A stretch of 64,000 nt of DNA from Buxus sempervirens (Eukaryota > Streptophyta > Magnoliopsida > Buxales > Buxaceae). The notes beneath the pieces are model-generated. The model made no database searches, had not been told where the DNA came from, and worked only from the letters and a program-made list of their open reading frames with translations. The stretch lies in assembly GCA_947561395.2 (NCBI GenBank), contig OX387184.1, positions 33,470,766 to 33,534,765 on the forward strand, written 5' to 3'. Positions 33,901 to 46,888 of this stretch are shown piece by piece. The position numbers and the translations under genes were made by a program. The number at the start of each line of letters is the position of its first letter. Within the stretch, counting starts at the first letter, position 1.

Positions 33901-35882
33901 CCACTATCCAAGTACCACATGTTGACATCATGAACTTTCAAAGCTATATGAACCACATTTGCAACTAAGGAATCTTTTCTAACCCAAATCTGTTTTTCAT
34001 GAGTTTTCTGAGAAGTACCTTCATCAACAACTTGGGATTTTGAAGGAAGTTTCTTTGACAGATTTGTAACTTCCTTATTTAATGATTCAGTCAATTTTAA
34101 CAGGGAATCAAATCTGTTATATAAATCCAAGGACTGACTTTGATTTACTTTCCTCTTATTGTCAAAATATCCCTTGGGAAAACCATGCAAAATATGACAC
34201 TTTGGTCTTATATGACCTTTTTTATTGCAATGATGGCACACAGGTATGAATCTATATTCAGAAGAATCAAAATTTCCAGATTTGACAGTATTTCTAAACT
34301 GTACAGATTTAGATTTTGAAGATTTACCTGTTGAGCTTACTTCTCCAGCAGAAATTTTCTGTGAAAATTCCTTATTTTGATTACTTACACTCATTCTCTT
34401 TTCAGCAGAATTTGAACTCTCAGGAACTTCCTTTGAAGTTGATTCCTCATCAATTTGATGATTTCCTGCAGAAGAATTTGAAGCATTAGAAGTGATTGAA
34501 TTTGACAATTTCTCAAGTTCAATAACTTTACCTTGAAGTGCAGAAATCTGAGCTTCCTTTTCTTTTAATTTTTCAGTTTTTTCAGTCAAAGAAGTTACCA
34601 GAAAATTTTCTTTGGCATGTCTTTCAAGTAACTTCTTGTTTATTGAATCTATTTCTGCAAGAGCTTTATTTTTCTCTGTTTCTGATTCCTTCAATTTTTT
34701 ACTCAGTTTCTTGACTTTCTTCTGAGCTCTATTGAATTCCTTATAGAGCTGATTGTAGGCTTCTTGTAATTTTTCTTCATCATCTGATAAAGTCTCTTTA
34801 TTATCTCCTGCAATGCCAGAGATTGAACTACCAGAAGAAGATGAGTGAAAGGAATTGAAAGCAGTAAAATTAGCAGAAATATCCTCATCTGATTGTGAAG
34901 AATTATCAGTATTACTATCATCCCAAGTAACCTGATAATTTGTCTTTTTCTTTTTATCCTTTGAGGGACAATCAGAAGCAACATGTCCAAATCCTCTACA
35001 TTTGTAACATTGAACTTCATCATTCTAAGAAAATTTCTTCTCCTTTCTTAGATCAGAAATTTTCTTATCAGATCTCCTATTAGATCTATCCATGGATGAT
35101 AAAGGATTAGATTGTCTCTTTTTAAACATTCTCTTAAATTTTTTAGCTAAGAGAACTAATTCATCCATATCTACTTCAGAATTATCTAATTCTTCAGTAT
35201 TTACAGATTTTAGAGCTATTCCTTTACTCCTTTTAGGAATATTCAGATCTAGCTCATAAGTCTGTAAAGATCCTACCAGATCTTCAATTCTCATGGTATC
35301 CACATCTTTTGCCTCTTGAATGGCAGTAACTTTTGGTCTGAATTTTTCAGGCAAAGATCTCAAGATTTTTCTAACAACTTTAGATGTAGAGATCTTTTCT
35401 CCAAGGTTAAAACTCGAATTAACAATATCTGAGAGTCTAGCATAAAATTCATCAAAAGACTCATCATCTTTCATGTATAGAGTTTCGAAAGATGTAGTAA
35501 GTCTTTGAAGTCTAGACAGCTTGACAGCTGAGGTTCCTTCATGAGTGACCTCAAGAATGTCCCAAGCTTCCTTACCGACTTCACATGAGGAAATTCTCCT
35601 GAATTCCTCTACACTTACAGCACAAAATAAGGCATTCATTGCCTTGTTGTTCCATCCACATAGATCAGATTCAGCTTTACTCCACTAATCATGAGGTTTA
35701 GGCATCACAACACCTCCTTCTGTTGTGATCTCAGGTGGATGATAACCATTACATACCGAGAGCCAGACACGCTCATCGATAGATTTCAGGTAAGCTCTCA
35801 TCCTTGCTTTCCAGTAAGAATAATTGTTACCTTCAAATAATGGAGGTCTAGAGGCAGATCCTCCTTCTTTTCCAAAGTCCAT
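30934..35882 (-). pseudogene. gag-pol: Copia 2 gag-pol, with stops, frameshift and dead RT
   Basis: Reads from ATG at 35882 to the TGA at 30934-30936. The 4949-nt span equals 1650 codons minus one base. Same domains as copia 1: gag, knuckles CYKCRGFGHVASDC and [14 protein letters not shown], protease YLDSGCSRHIC, integrase ([22 protein letters not shown]), RT (YVDD) and RNase H. Breaks are TAG at 35685-35687 and TAG at 35025-35027 in gag (copia 1 has CAG at both), TAA at 32463-32465 before RT (copia 1 has CAA), and a 1-nt deletion at about 31133 in RNase H. RT motif A reads QMNVKSAF where copia 1 has QMDVKSAF, so a catalytic Asp is Asn. Confidence 0.93.
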
Positions 35883-35928
35883 GCTATTGATCTAGATCAC
35901 ACTTTGTATAGCAATTCAAAGTGAATAG

Positions 35929-35940
35929 GCTCTGATACCA
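35929..35940 (-). other. Copia 2 primer binding site
   Basis: Reverse complement of TGGTATCAGAGC, two bases inside the 5' LTR. Matches initiator Met tRNA as in copia 1. Confidence 0.95.
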
Positions 35941-35942
35941 AT

Positions 35943-37165
35943 TGAAAGAGTAGAGGACTACTCTAAAGGTCCACGATCTACAACAATTAAGAAATTAACA
36001 ATGCGGAAACAACACACAGAGATTATACGAGGAAACCTGAATCCAGATCCAGGAAAAACCTCGAGTCTATATGAAGCGACTAACCCTTAGAATCTCCACT
36101 ATTGAATGAAAGTCAATTACAAAGGAAGACACACTTAACCTTTACAATTGAACTCACTCAACAGCAATCCTCAGCTCGAATCCACGAACTGTAGCACAAC
36201 TTGAATCCACAAGTTGCAATAGACGATCTATCTAGATCCACAGCTCGAATCCACGAACTGCAACACAGCTTGAATCCACAAACTGCAAGTGACGATCAAT
36301 CCAGATCCACAGCTCGAATCCACGAACTGTAACACAGCTTGAATCCACAAGCTGCAATTCACGATCAATCCAGATCGTGACAATCACCTCAGAGTCCACT
36401 GAGATGATCCAATGCAATAGGAATCCACCTATGCATCAAACAAGGTCGATCACCAATCCAGGAGATCTCACGATCAAGTGAAGTTCCGAACTGAAGAAGA
36501 ATCCTCTAACTTCAATTCCAGGTGATCTCTCTCAGATCTCCCCCTCACTCGATCACCGACTCTCTAAAGATCAATTGAATGAATCTCGAACACCTCAAGA
36601 TCCACAACAGATTAATCAAAAGAAAAAAGTCTGTTTGAAAAGAATACAGCACGTCTATCTAAAGAAGAAATCTCAAATTGCGTCGAGCGCTGGTGGCGTC
36701 GTGGCACGATCGGGGTAGACGGTTGGAGGCGAACTCAATCCCGCTCAAATCCAAATAGACTCAGGTATGGGCGCGCTGCCAGAGCGCTGCTAGCGGGAGG
36801 GAACGCGGCATGTGCACAGCTGATTTGTAGATCTTCAATCTTGCTCTGCGCTACCAGCGGCGTGTCGGCGTCGCCTTACGAAGCTGGTACGCGTGCTTTA
36901 CTTTCAAAGTACTATCTCACTTATGCGCTGCCAGCGGAGTGGCAGCGGCGTTCTTCATTGCAAGTGCCTTTACGAAATGATCTTCTTTTAGAAATCTTTA
37001 CCTTTCCTTGAGCTACCAGCAGCGTGGTAGCTGTGTGGCAGCCTCACTTTCCTCTTTACTAAATTCATAGAATTTGTATTTTGATTCTGCACATCTTGAA
37101 GATTATTAGAGGATATAATTTGTCAAACATTTGCCATAAAAGGAGTGTGAGTTTTCACACTTACA
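35943..37165 (-). repeat. Copia 2 5' LTR
   Basis: 1223 bp, nearly identical to 26823-28045, with the same six-hairpin array. Its outer edge CACACTTACA is followed by the target duplication GATAC. Confidence 0.95.
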
Positions 37166-37339
37166 GATACACAGGATTTAAATCAATGTGGGTTTACTGT
37201 TTTGCCAATGCGGAGTTTTGTGGTTATTAATCGGTTTTGGGTTTAGCTTCCCTTGGATCCATGTTAAGCTTAGTAATGTTATGGTATTTGTTTGTTGGTG
37301 TAATTGCATGGCCTGGTGTGTTGCCACGACCAGTGTAGA

Positions 37340-37450
37340 GCAGCCAGATACCCTGAGTAGGCCTGGTTGTCAGCGCCGATACCCGGAGTAGGCTGGCATT
37401 GGATGACGATACCCTGAGTAGGCCGTCATTTCAGAGTGTCCGATACCCTG
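37340..37450 (-). repeat. Short tandem repeat in LTR H
   Basis: Four copies of GATACCC(T/G)GAGTAGGC, spaced irregularly at about 25-45 bp. It lies at the position where LTRs L and G hold their own different tandem repeats. Confidence 0.75.
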
Positions 37451-38224
37451 AGTAGGCAGGAACTGTGTATATGGAGGTGTAGAGTGTCTACTTGGCATGT
37501 AAATTAATCAATTTAAAAAATATGCATGACATTGATCTTTCGTTGTTTTATCGGTACTATGGTTGCTTATTTGTTGGTATTTATCGAGGCATGTTTATAA
37601 CTGCGTTAAACTATTTCTGCATGCATGTGCTACTCGCTAAGATATTCGTATCTCATTCCTCGTTGTTGTTTTGTTTTCAGATATTTGTGGTGAGGCGCTT
37701 ACTAGGGTAGATCCGACTGAGACCTATAGGGAGGAAGATTATTACTACAATGCATAGACTAGTAGGTTATTTTAGATTTAAACTCTGATTCATTTGATTT
37801 TGTGGGAAATGTAATAAGATAGTTCTTTGGAACCAATTGATTTTGTTTCTAGATTTTATAGACTTCTTAGATAAGAATTTAATTGTGCACTCTGATATGG
37901 TATAAATTGTGTGATTATCCAGCGATCACTTTTATTTGGATCCTTACCTAACCCTCTGTGAGATGTGTTATATCTTTACTGAACAACACGGATCCCGGGC
38001 GTTACACAAACCCGTCTCTGGTCGTCATAGGTTGGTTTTTCGACCTAATGAAAATGCGGATAATTTAATAAATTTTTCCTAAGACAAGTGCAAGTGATAT
38101 ACAGTTCATGCTTGTGCGTATCAAGTGTGTAATTGTATAAAAGAAATCTAACAAGTTACGTAGACTACAAAAGGAATCATATAACTATTTGGATAATACA
38201 AAACATGGGTATCTAGTCACTCCT

Positions 38225-39882
38225 TGATAAGTGCATATTTTTATATATTTATTAGTCCTGAATTTAGTCTTTTGGAATTGTTTAGGCCTTGTTATGTTAA
38301 CTTATACTTCTTTTTGTAGTTAAGGCATTTTTGGATGGGTTATAGTAAATTGTGGTTATAATCGGAAAAACTCAGGCTTTTTAGTATTTTGACCTTCTGG
38401 ACTTCTTGTAGGATTTTGATCATATTAGCGTTCCAGAATGTGAAAGTGGTCTTCAGAGCTTTTGTAGAGGACGTCCTGAGATTTCCAGAATGGTATGGTT
38501 TGTAAAAATCTGAGTTCATTTGAGCCTCCAAATGTTGTTTCAAAATCAGATCAAAGAAACTGATTCGAATTCTGGTCGGACTGGAATTTCTGTTCGCGAA
38601 TTGAAGCTTTAAAAGCACATAACTTGAGCGTCTGATGTCCAAATTGAGTGATTCAAAAGCCTAAATTCATCTACACATCCAGGGCTACAATTTCTATCAA
38701 GGGATCAATGTCCATAAATGAAGATTTCTTATCCAAAAGTTGCCCGCAAGTTCCAAAAGTCTGGGTTGGTGTTTGAATTGAGTTTTTAATTAAAGACTTA
38801 TCTGGAAGTCTATTTTAATTGTTTTGTTAGGTCCCACAAGAGGAGGATTTGCATTAGAAGAGATCGTGAGTTGCTGGAGAGGTCTGGGGGGATTTGATTT
38901 GAAGATTTAATTCCATTGTGATAGGAGAAAAAATAGTTAGTTTCCAAAAAATAAGGGAGAGGAGAATTTTGAAATAAATCCAGGAGCAGCTTTTGAAAGG
39001 GGGAGGACGAAAAAGGTCAAGGGGATTTTCTGGACGTGGAGGAGAAGAGAGAAAGAGAGAAGAAGAAGTAGAACTGGTTTTCTTCTCTTGAAGATGCAAG
39101 GCTAAATTCCTCATTCGGTTCAAGAGAGCATACTTTGAAGGATCAGCCGTGAGACCTTTGTTTTGATTGTTCATAAATACTGATTATATTTGCTATCTTT
39201 TGTTCTTCTTTGTCGATTGAAAGACATTCTTGTTCTTAGTTGGATAGGAGGTCCTCTCTGTAATTAAGATCAGTGAATGAAAGCCAGATTAAACTTTCTA
39301 ATACGTATATGTTATGAAGTTTTATCATGAGTGGCAATTAGGGTTATTGATTTCTAATATTGATATCATATTAATCCTAAGAAGAATAAAGTGCAGATTA
39401 AACCAATCGAGCTTACGAATTGATTATCTGTTTCGGTCACTCTCTAATTCATTAATGCTATTATTGAATTACACGTAGAGAGCTTGTTCTAGGTGGTTCA
39501 ATAATAAGGAATAAAATATCGTGCTTATTATGTTTGATGATCAAGGAGAACAGGGTTAATCTATAATTTAGATTAACTTAGACTAAATGGCAATTATTGA
39601 TTGGTTTACTTTTAAGTGTTGTCAATGATCGGCTGGTAATTCGAAGGTAATGTTTGCTCTTGACCGGATTCTTTCTCACTGATTACTTCTATAGATTTTA
39701 TTTATTTTTTGTCCTTTTGGCTTGAGTTAACTAATCTGAAAATTTCCTTCTCCCTTAAATCTATTTGACTATAATCTTGTGACGAGTTAATTGACACTAG
39801 TCTCTGTGGGATCGACCTCACTCATCACTAGCTATTTAGTTGTGAAAAGAGTAATTTATTTTGTTGCATTCGGCACGCATCA
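38225..39882 (+). repeat. Athila-like 5' LTR
   Basis: 1658 bp, TGATAAGTGC to CGGCACGCATCA. It matches 46889-48543 with about 40 differences by eye, clustered in the first 600 and last 400 bases. A reading frame at 38854-39174 is repeated identically in the 3' LTR but lies antisense and has no supported function. Confidence 0.95.
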
Positions 39883-39887
39883 AAATT

Positions 39888-39905
39888 TGGCGCTGTTGCC
39901 GGGGA
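39888..39905 (+). other. Athila-like primer binding site (tRNA-Asp type)
   Basis: TGGCGCTGTTGCCGGGGA lies five bases after the 5' LTR. It differs at one position from the Athila-type site complementary to tRNA-Asp. Confidence 0.88.
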
Positions 39906-39983
39906 CTAGTTGTTTTATTGATTTGTCTTTTTATTATTTTCTCATTAGTTTATTGTTACTTTTTATTTGGTAAAAATAGGTGT

Positions 39984-42900
39984 ATGCAATGCTTGGGCAA
40001 ATCTGAAATCCTTCCACTTGATCCAGAGATTGAACGGACCATTAGAAGGTTAAAAAGAGAGAAAACCGAAGAAGCGGGTCAACAGAGTTTAAGCATTACA
40101 TCAAATATCTCCTCTTCATCAAGTGATTCCTCAAGCGAATCAGAATCAGAACCCATGGCAACAAATGCAAACAGAACCCTTAAGGAGTTGGCGGCTCCAA
40201 ATTTGAAGCAACAAACTCTTTGCAATGAATACCCTAATTTGGATGTAGATTTTGAGTTGAAATCTGGACTAATCCATCTTTTGCCTTCTTTTCGTGGTTT
40301 TGCAGGTGAAGATCCTCATAAACACTTGAAGGAGTTTCATGTGGTGTGTGCAACTATGAAGCCCGCAGGCATAACCGAGGAGCAAATTAAATTGAGAGCT
40401 TTTCCATTCTCTTTGGTAGATGTAGCTAAGGATTGGCTTTATTATTTACCTTCTGAATCCATAAATACATGGATGGAGATGAAAAGGTTGTTTTTGGAGA
40501 AGTACTTCCCCGCCTCTAAAGCTGCAAACATCCAAAAAGAGATATGTGGAATCAGACAGTACAATGGAGAAACATTATATGAGTATTGGGAGCGCTTCAA
40601 GAAATTGTGTGCCAGTTGTCCTCATCATCAGATTTGTGAGCAACTTCTAATCCAATACTTTTATGAGGGACTCTTCCCACAAGACAGGAGCATGATAGAT
40701 GCAGCAAGCGGTGGTGCCTTAGTAGATAAAACACCAGAAGCAGCCAGAAATTTGATCTCCAACATGGCTGCCAATACCCAGAAGTTTGGCACAAGACATG
40801 ATCCTCCACCAAGGAAGGTTAATGAAGTCAATAACTCCACTCTTGAGCAACAAATAGCTGGATTAACCTCTTTGGTGAGACAGATGGCCGCAGGTGGTAT
40901 TCAACAAGTGAAATCATGTGGTATTTGTTCATTTATGGGACATGCCACGGATATGTGTCCCACTTTACAAGAAGAGTCTACAGAGCAAGCTAATGCAGTT
41001 GGTGGATTCCCAGGTCAGCCACAAAGAAAGTATGATCCCTATTCCAATACATACAATTCTGGATGGAGGGATCATCCAAATTTAAGCTATGGGAATCAAA
41101 GAATGCTACAACAGCAAAGGCCCTACCAGCCATCATTCCAAAGGCAACAACAAGCTCAACCTTCAAATTCTAATTCTTCATTGGAAGACATGGTCAAGAC
41201 ATTAGTTCAAAATACTGCTCAACTTCAGAATAACAACATCTAGTTCCAACAACAAACAAGAACTAGTATTCAAAACTTTGAAAATCAGATGAGCCAACTT
41301 GCTACCACTGTAAATAGAATGGAAGCTCAAAGTTCTGGTAAACTTCCATCTCAAACGATTGTGAACCCAAGAGAGAATGCAAGTGCAATCACTTTGAGGA
41401 GTGGAAAAGAAGTGGAAACACAACTTAAGGCCCCTCTCTGTGTGGATGATGAAGAAGTTGAAAAGGAGCTCGAAGTACCTCTAAAGGATTGTAAATTGGC
41501 AACCAAGGTAAATTCTCAAACTCCTTTGAATAAAAATATTTCTAATGCTTTGCCTCCTTTTCCTAGCAAGTTTGCTAAATCTAAGAAAGAGGAGCAAGAG
41601 AAGGAGATATTGGACCTGTTCAAAAGAGTAGAAGTGAACATACCTCTAATTGATGCCATCAAACAAGTCCCGAGGTATGCCAAATTTCTCAAGGAATTGT
41701 GCACTTCCAAAAGGAAGTTGAGAGGAGATGAGAAAGTAAGTGTGGGGGAGAATGTGTCTGCAGTCATTCAAAGGAAACTTCCACAAAAATGCAAGGATCC
41801 AGGTATGTTTACAATTCCATGTGTGATAGGTGGCACCAGATTTGAAAAAGCCATGCTAAATTTAGGAGATTCAATTAATGTCATGCCATATTCTATTTAT
41901 GCTTCTTTAAATTTGGGGCCTTTGAAAGAAACTGGTGTTATAATTCAGTTAGCTGACAGATCTAATGCCTATCCCGAAGGGGTTGTAGAGGATGTTTTAG
42001 TGCAGGTCAATGAGTTAGTTTTCCCAGCAGATTTCTACATATTACATATGGAGGGGGAACCTTCATCCAAGTCAACACCAATTCTATTGGGCCAACCCTT
42101 TTTAAGGACAGCAAGGACCAAGATTGATGTGCATGAGGGAACATTGACTATGGAATTTGATAGTGAAATGGTACGCTTCAATATCTTTGAAGCAATGAGG
42201 TACCCTAGTGATGTTCATTCTGTGTTATCTGTTGATGTTATTGATTGCCTGTCTTAAAAGGTTTTTGATTTTTGTATCAAGGATAAGTTAGAGGTTGCTC
42301 TTACCAGGAGTTTAGAGCAAGATGCATTACAAACCTTTAACTTGATGGTTGATGATGGACTAGAAGATATGGTATTAGCGTTGCATGCATTACCTCCAAT
42401 TCCCAAAAGGTATGCAGTTTCTAAAATTGACTTGCCTATATCTCATTCGAAATTGCTACCTTCTGTTGTGCAGGCACCAACCATTGAATTGAAGCCATTA
42501 CCGGACCATTTGAAATATGCCTTCTTGGGTGAAAAGGAGACACTTCCGGTAATCATTGCAAAGAACTTGACCAAGATGCAAGAAGAGAAGCTGATTCGGG
42601 TCCTCAAAGACAATAAGATGGCTATAGGATGGACTATAGCTGACGTTAGGGGAATTAGTCCTTCAATGTGCATGCATCGGATTTTACTAGAAGAAGGTTC
42701 CAAACCAACAAGGGATGCACAAAGGAGATTAAATCCTCCTATGATGGAAGTGGTCATGAAAGAGATCATCAAACTTCTTGATGTTGGAGTCATTTACCCA
42801 ATCTCAGATAGCAAATGGGTTAGTCCGATTCAATTGGTGCCAAAGAAGACTGGGATTACAGTGGTTGAGAATCAGAATAATGACTTAGTCCCTACAAGAG

Positions 42901-45383
42901 TTCAAAATAGGTGGCGTGTATGCATTGATTACCGTAAGCTTAATGCTGCTACACGAAAAGATCATTTCCCACTCCCATTTATTGATCAAATGCTAGAAAG
43001 GGTGGCTGGACGATCTCACTACTGCTTCCTTGATGGGTATTCTGGCTACAACCAGATTGTGATAGCTCCAGAAGATCAGGAGAAAACAACCTTCATGTGT
43101 CCATTCGGTACGTTTGTTTATAGGCGAATGCCTTTCGGTCTTTGCAATGCACCAACCACTTTTTAGTGATGTATGGTAAGTATTTTCTATGATTATATTG
43201 AGCATATCATTGAAGTCTTTATGGATGATTTTACTATTTATGGGGACTCATTTGATGCATGCTTAGATAATTTGAACTCTGTGCTTGAAAGATGCATTGA
43301 AACTAATCTTGTTCTAAATTCTGAAAAATGTCATTTTATGGTAGAACAAGGGATAGTTTTGGGACATGTAGTTTCATCTAGAGGGATTGAAGTTGATAAA
43401 GCTAAGATTGACCTTGTTCAATGCTTACCCTACCCTGCAAGTGTACGGGATGTTTGCTCCTTTCTTGGGCATGTAGGTTTTTATCGGAGATTTATCAAGG
43501 ATTTCTCAAAAATTTCATTGCCCTTATGCCGATTGTTGCAAAAGGATGTGCCATTCGAATTCGATGAAGTTTGCAAAGATGCTTTTGACAAGTTGAAGGG
43601 ACTTTTGACTTTGGCACCTATAATTCAACCACCTGATTGGAGTCTACCCTTCGAGATTATGTGTGATGCAAGCAACTTTGCTTTGGGAGCAGTTCTTGGA
43701 CAAAGAATTGGCAAGATGGCCCATGCCATCTATTATGCTTCTAGAACATTAAACCCAGCTCAATGCAATTATTCCACCACAGAAAAAGAGCTATTGGCTA
43801 TTGTATTTGCTTTGGATAAATTTAGATCTTATTTGCTTGGTTCTAAAGTTATTGTGTATTCTGATCATGCAGCATTAAAGTACCTGTTATCGAAAAAGGA
43901 AGCTAAACCGAGGCTCATTAGGTGGATTCTCCTACTACAAGAGTTTGATTTGGAGATCAAGGACAAGAAGGGCATGGAGAACTTAGTTGCTGACCACCTA
44001 AGTCGAGTTGTGAAGGAGGAGGATGCCTTGCCATTGCAAGAGTTGTTTCCAGATGAGCAATTATTAGCACTTCAAGGTAAGGTACCATGGTATGCTGATA
44101 TTGTGAACTATCTAGTGCAACAAGAGATACCTTCTAGTTTGAGTAGAGCTTGTAGAGATAAAATAAAGAGTGATGCTAAATATTATATTTGGGATGATCC
44201 TTATCTGTGGAAGCATTGCTCTGATCAAGTGATTAGGAGATGTGTGCTTGAGTTTGAGTTAGAGTCTATTTTGACCTTTTGCCATTCTTATGCTTGTGGT
44301 GGTCATTTTGGGCCTAATAGAACTGCTAGTAAAGTGCTTGAATGTGGCTTTTATTGGCCAACCTTATTTCGTGATTCCTATATGTTCTGTAAGGCTTGTG
44401 AACAATGTTAGAAAACAGGTAATCTATCCCATAGAGATCAAATGCCTTTATCTCCTATACTTGTTTGTGATATTTTTTATGTGTGGGGCATTGATTTTAT
44501 GGGACCCTTTCCTTCTTCTTTTGGCTTTAATTACATTCTACTTGCTGTGGATTATGTTTCCAAATGGGTGGAAGCCAAAGCCACCCGAACTGATGATTCT
44601 AAAGTCGTTGCAGATTTTGTCAAGTCTAACATTTTTGCAAGGTTTGGGACACCAAGAGCTTTGATTAGTGACAAGGGCACACATTTTTGCAATCGTTTGG
44701 TTGAGGCACTCTTGAAGAAATACCATGTTATTCACAAGGTCTCAACAGCCTATCACCCACAAAAAAGTGGGCAAGCAGAGGTGACAAATAGAGAGATCAA
44801 GTCAGTCTTGGAGAAAACGGTGAATCCCAACCACAAGGATTGGAGCCAGCGACCTGATGATGCTCTTTGGGCATACAGAACTGCATACAAGACACCTATT
44901 GGCATGTCTCCATATAGGTTGGTCTATGGCAAACCTTGTCATCTTCCAGTGGAAATTGAACACAGGGCTTTTTGGTCAATCAAGCAGTGCAATATGAAGA
45001 TGGATGAGGTGGGGGAGCAAAGGAAATTGCAATTGCAAGAACTTGAGGAGCTCCGACTCGATGCCTATGAGAATACCAGAATTTATAAAGCAAAGAACAA
45101 GGTTTTTCATGATAAGATGATTGTGAGGAAGACTTTTGTTGTAGGACAAAAAGTTCTTCTTTATCATTCACGACTTAAGCTTTTCCCGAGTAAGTTAAGT
45201 TCCCGTTGGATTGGACCTTTTGCTGTTACTGATGTGTTTCCTCATGGTGTAGTGGAGATTAAGAGCTTGCAGACAAACAAGGTATTCAAGGTTAATGGCC
45301 ACCGCTTAAAACCATTCTATGAAGGATTTCAAGTGCAAAATGTGGAAGTCATGAAGTTGGACAATCCTATCTATGAGGATTGA
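39984..45383 (+). pseudogene. gag-pol: Athila-like gag-pol with five nonsense codons
   Basis: Best start is the ATG at 39984 (MQCLGKSEILPL). The upstream frame extension from 39861 runs through the primer site and is rejected. One frame runs to the TGA at 45381-45383. Order: retrotransposon gag domain; CGICSFMGHATDMC knuckle; SAITLRSGKE linker; protease; RT (CFLDGYSGYNQI, FMDDF); RNase H ([16 protein letters not shown]); integrase ([19 protein letters not shown] finger, then [26 protein letters not shown]). Stops are TAG 41241, TAA 42255, TAG 43164, TGA 43167 and TAG 44409. The protease active site reads NLGDS where DLGAS is usual, so the catalytic Asp is lost. Integrase has ISDKG where a Gly is usual. 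Confidence 0.93.
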
Positions 45384-46888
45384 ACTTAAGGGAGTCGGGC
45401 GAGCGACATTAAACACACGCGCTTCTTGGGAGGCAACCCAAGAGTGGCAAGCATGCCACTACCAGATTTGTTTTCTTTTTCCCTTTCCTTTGTCATCTCC
45501 TATGTTTTGTGTTTATTCATCTTTTCTTTTGCATTTGGGTTACATTGAGGGCAATGCAAATTTTAAGTGTGGGGGGAAGGATTAGGAATTATTTATTTAT
45601 TATTATTAAAAAAAATTTTTTTTTTTGGGTTGTCTTTAGGATGTTTCCCCAATAATTTTCAAAGATGAATATGCCATAAACTTGACCAATTTGAAAATGA
45701 AGTAGCATAACATGATTGAACTGATCTATTGGCACTCTTGACTTCAAATTGACTTGAGTTTTGAGTTTGATGGATTATTTAATTTGTATGGTGAACCATA
45801 AACCTTGTGGGTAAGCTTTTGAGCCTGATTTGGATTGAAACATTATATGTCAATCTTATTTTTCATTGAGAGTGTTCAATCATGTTTAAGTTACTCTAGA
45901 ACTTGCTTGTAAATGTTAGTCAAAAACACATGGATCACATGCGTGCTTAAAAATGATAATGGCAGATAGGGAGTTAATCACCTAACTTAAAAGGCCTACC
46001 TTGCATGATTAACTTTAGTGAACCTTGTTTGAGCCTTTAAGCCTCTTCTTTGTTTAAAACCATTGAAGACGAGCCTACATTTTGATTATCCCCTTGTTTT
46101 ACCTACCTTAGGGCTAATAGAGCATTTGGATATGACTCATGGGTTTTGAAAAAAAAGAAAAGAAAAGTATGCATTAATTGAGTGTGGGGGAGTTGATGTT
46201 GAATGTTTGGTTGTATCATTGAAATGGAATAAATGGGGAGATAAGTATTGTGTTATGTACTAAAAAAAAAACAGAAAAAAAATAAAGAAAGAAAAGAAAA
46301 AAATACAAAGACAACTCTTGAAATATTGGTTTGAATAAAAGGAATGAATGTATACGAAAGAAACAAAGGAGTGCTGCAATATGATTGAGGTTCTCAGGTC
46401 CTTCAATTTTTATAAACCCAATTTTGTCCTAAATGCTCTATTAGTTTCTTTGGTTTTGAAACTTTAATCCCTTATTATTCCTACCTTCACCTCAGGCCCA
46501 TTACAACCATAACAAGACCATTTGATTTATGTATGACATGTGATGTGAGTGCTGGAGATTAAATGAGCAAGCAAGCTTATGTTAGTACTTTTGCATTGAT
46601 TGAAATTGAGTGAATTCTACCAATTCTTTAAACACATGAGTGAAGTGGAGAGATGTGTGAAGGTTTATCATTCTTGTTGATTATTTGTTGAACAAAATTC
46701 TCTTGTTTCTTTTGGTTTAAGTTTGTTAGATATGATTGATGATATGTTATGATAATTGAATTTTGAGATTGTGTTCAGATTTGTGGACTGTGAACTCTTT
46801 TGAATTATTGGGGGAATTAGTTGTTTTGTTTTGTATAGTGTCTAGGTAGCTTGTCCGAGGACGTTCAAGAACTAAGTGTGGGGGAATT
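45384..46888 (+). other. Athila-like 3' noncoding region and polypurine tract
   Basis: 1.5 kb with no supported gene. It starts with the Athila-typical GCGCTTCTTGGGAGGCAACC segment. GTGTGGGGGA-like purine tracts occur at about 45570, 46178 and 46876. The last abuts the 3' LTR and is the likely plus-strand primer. Low-complexity A-rich runs lie at 46150-46310. Confidence 0.8.

Larger units (their letters stand above)
26823..37165 (-). mobile_element. Copia 2: Sirevirus-like LTR retrotransposon
   Basis: A full-length minus-strand element, 10343 bp, with 1223-bp LTRs and target duplication GATAC at 26818-26822 and 37166-37170. The organisation equals copia 1: LTR, Met primer site, gag-pol, spacer, accessory ORF, polypurine tracts, LTR. 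By eye the two LTRs differ at fewer than ten sites, so it looks younger than copia 1. gag-pol carries three nonsense codons, one single-base deletion and a lost RT catalytic residue, while the accessory ORF is intact. Confidence 0.96.
22308..38006 (-). mobile_element. Solo family T LTR H, split by LTR F and copia 2
   Basis: In minus orientation it begins TGTAACGCCCGGGATCC (38006 leftward) and ends GGGGTTTTACA (22308), flanked by CAAAC at 22303-22307 and 38007-38011. Its own DNA is 22308-23351, 26600-26822 and 37171-38006, about 2.1 kb. A short tandem repeat lies at 37340-37450. GCCGAGCTCGCAC-type GC-rich palindromic sequence lies at 22890-23120. No coding region is supported. Confidence 0.9.

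Noticed and set aside
38854..39174. Identical 106-residue antisense frames in both Athila-like LTRs (also 47515-47835)
   Set aside because: Identity reflects LTR identity, and the frame lies antisense in a noncoding region. Kept only as evidence of uneven LTR divergence.
45384..46888. Possible env-like gene downstream of the Athila-like pol
   Set aside because: No frame longer than about 70 codons and no membrane segment. The sequence matches noncoding Athila 3' DNA with purine tracts.
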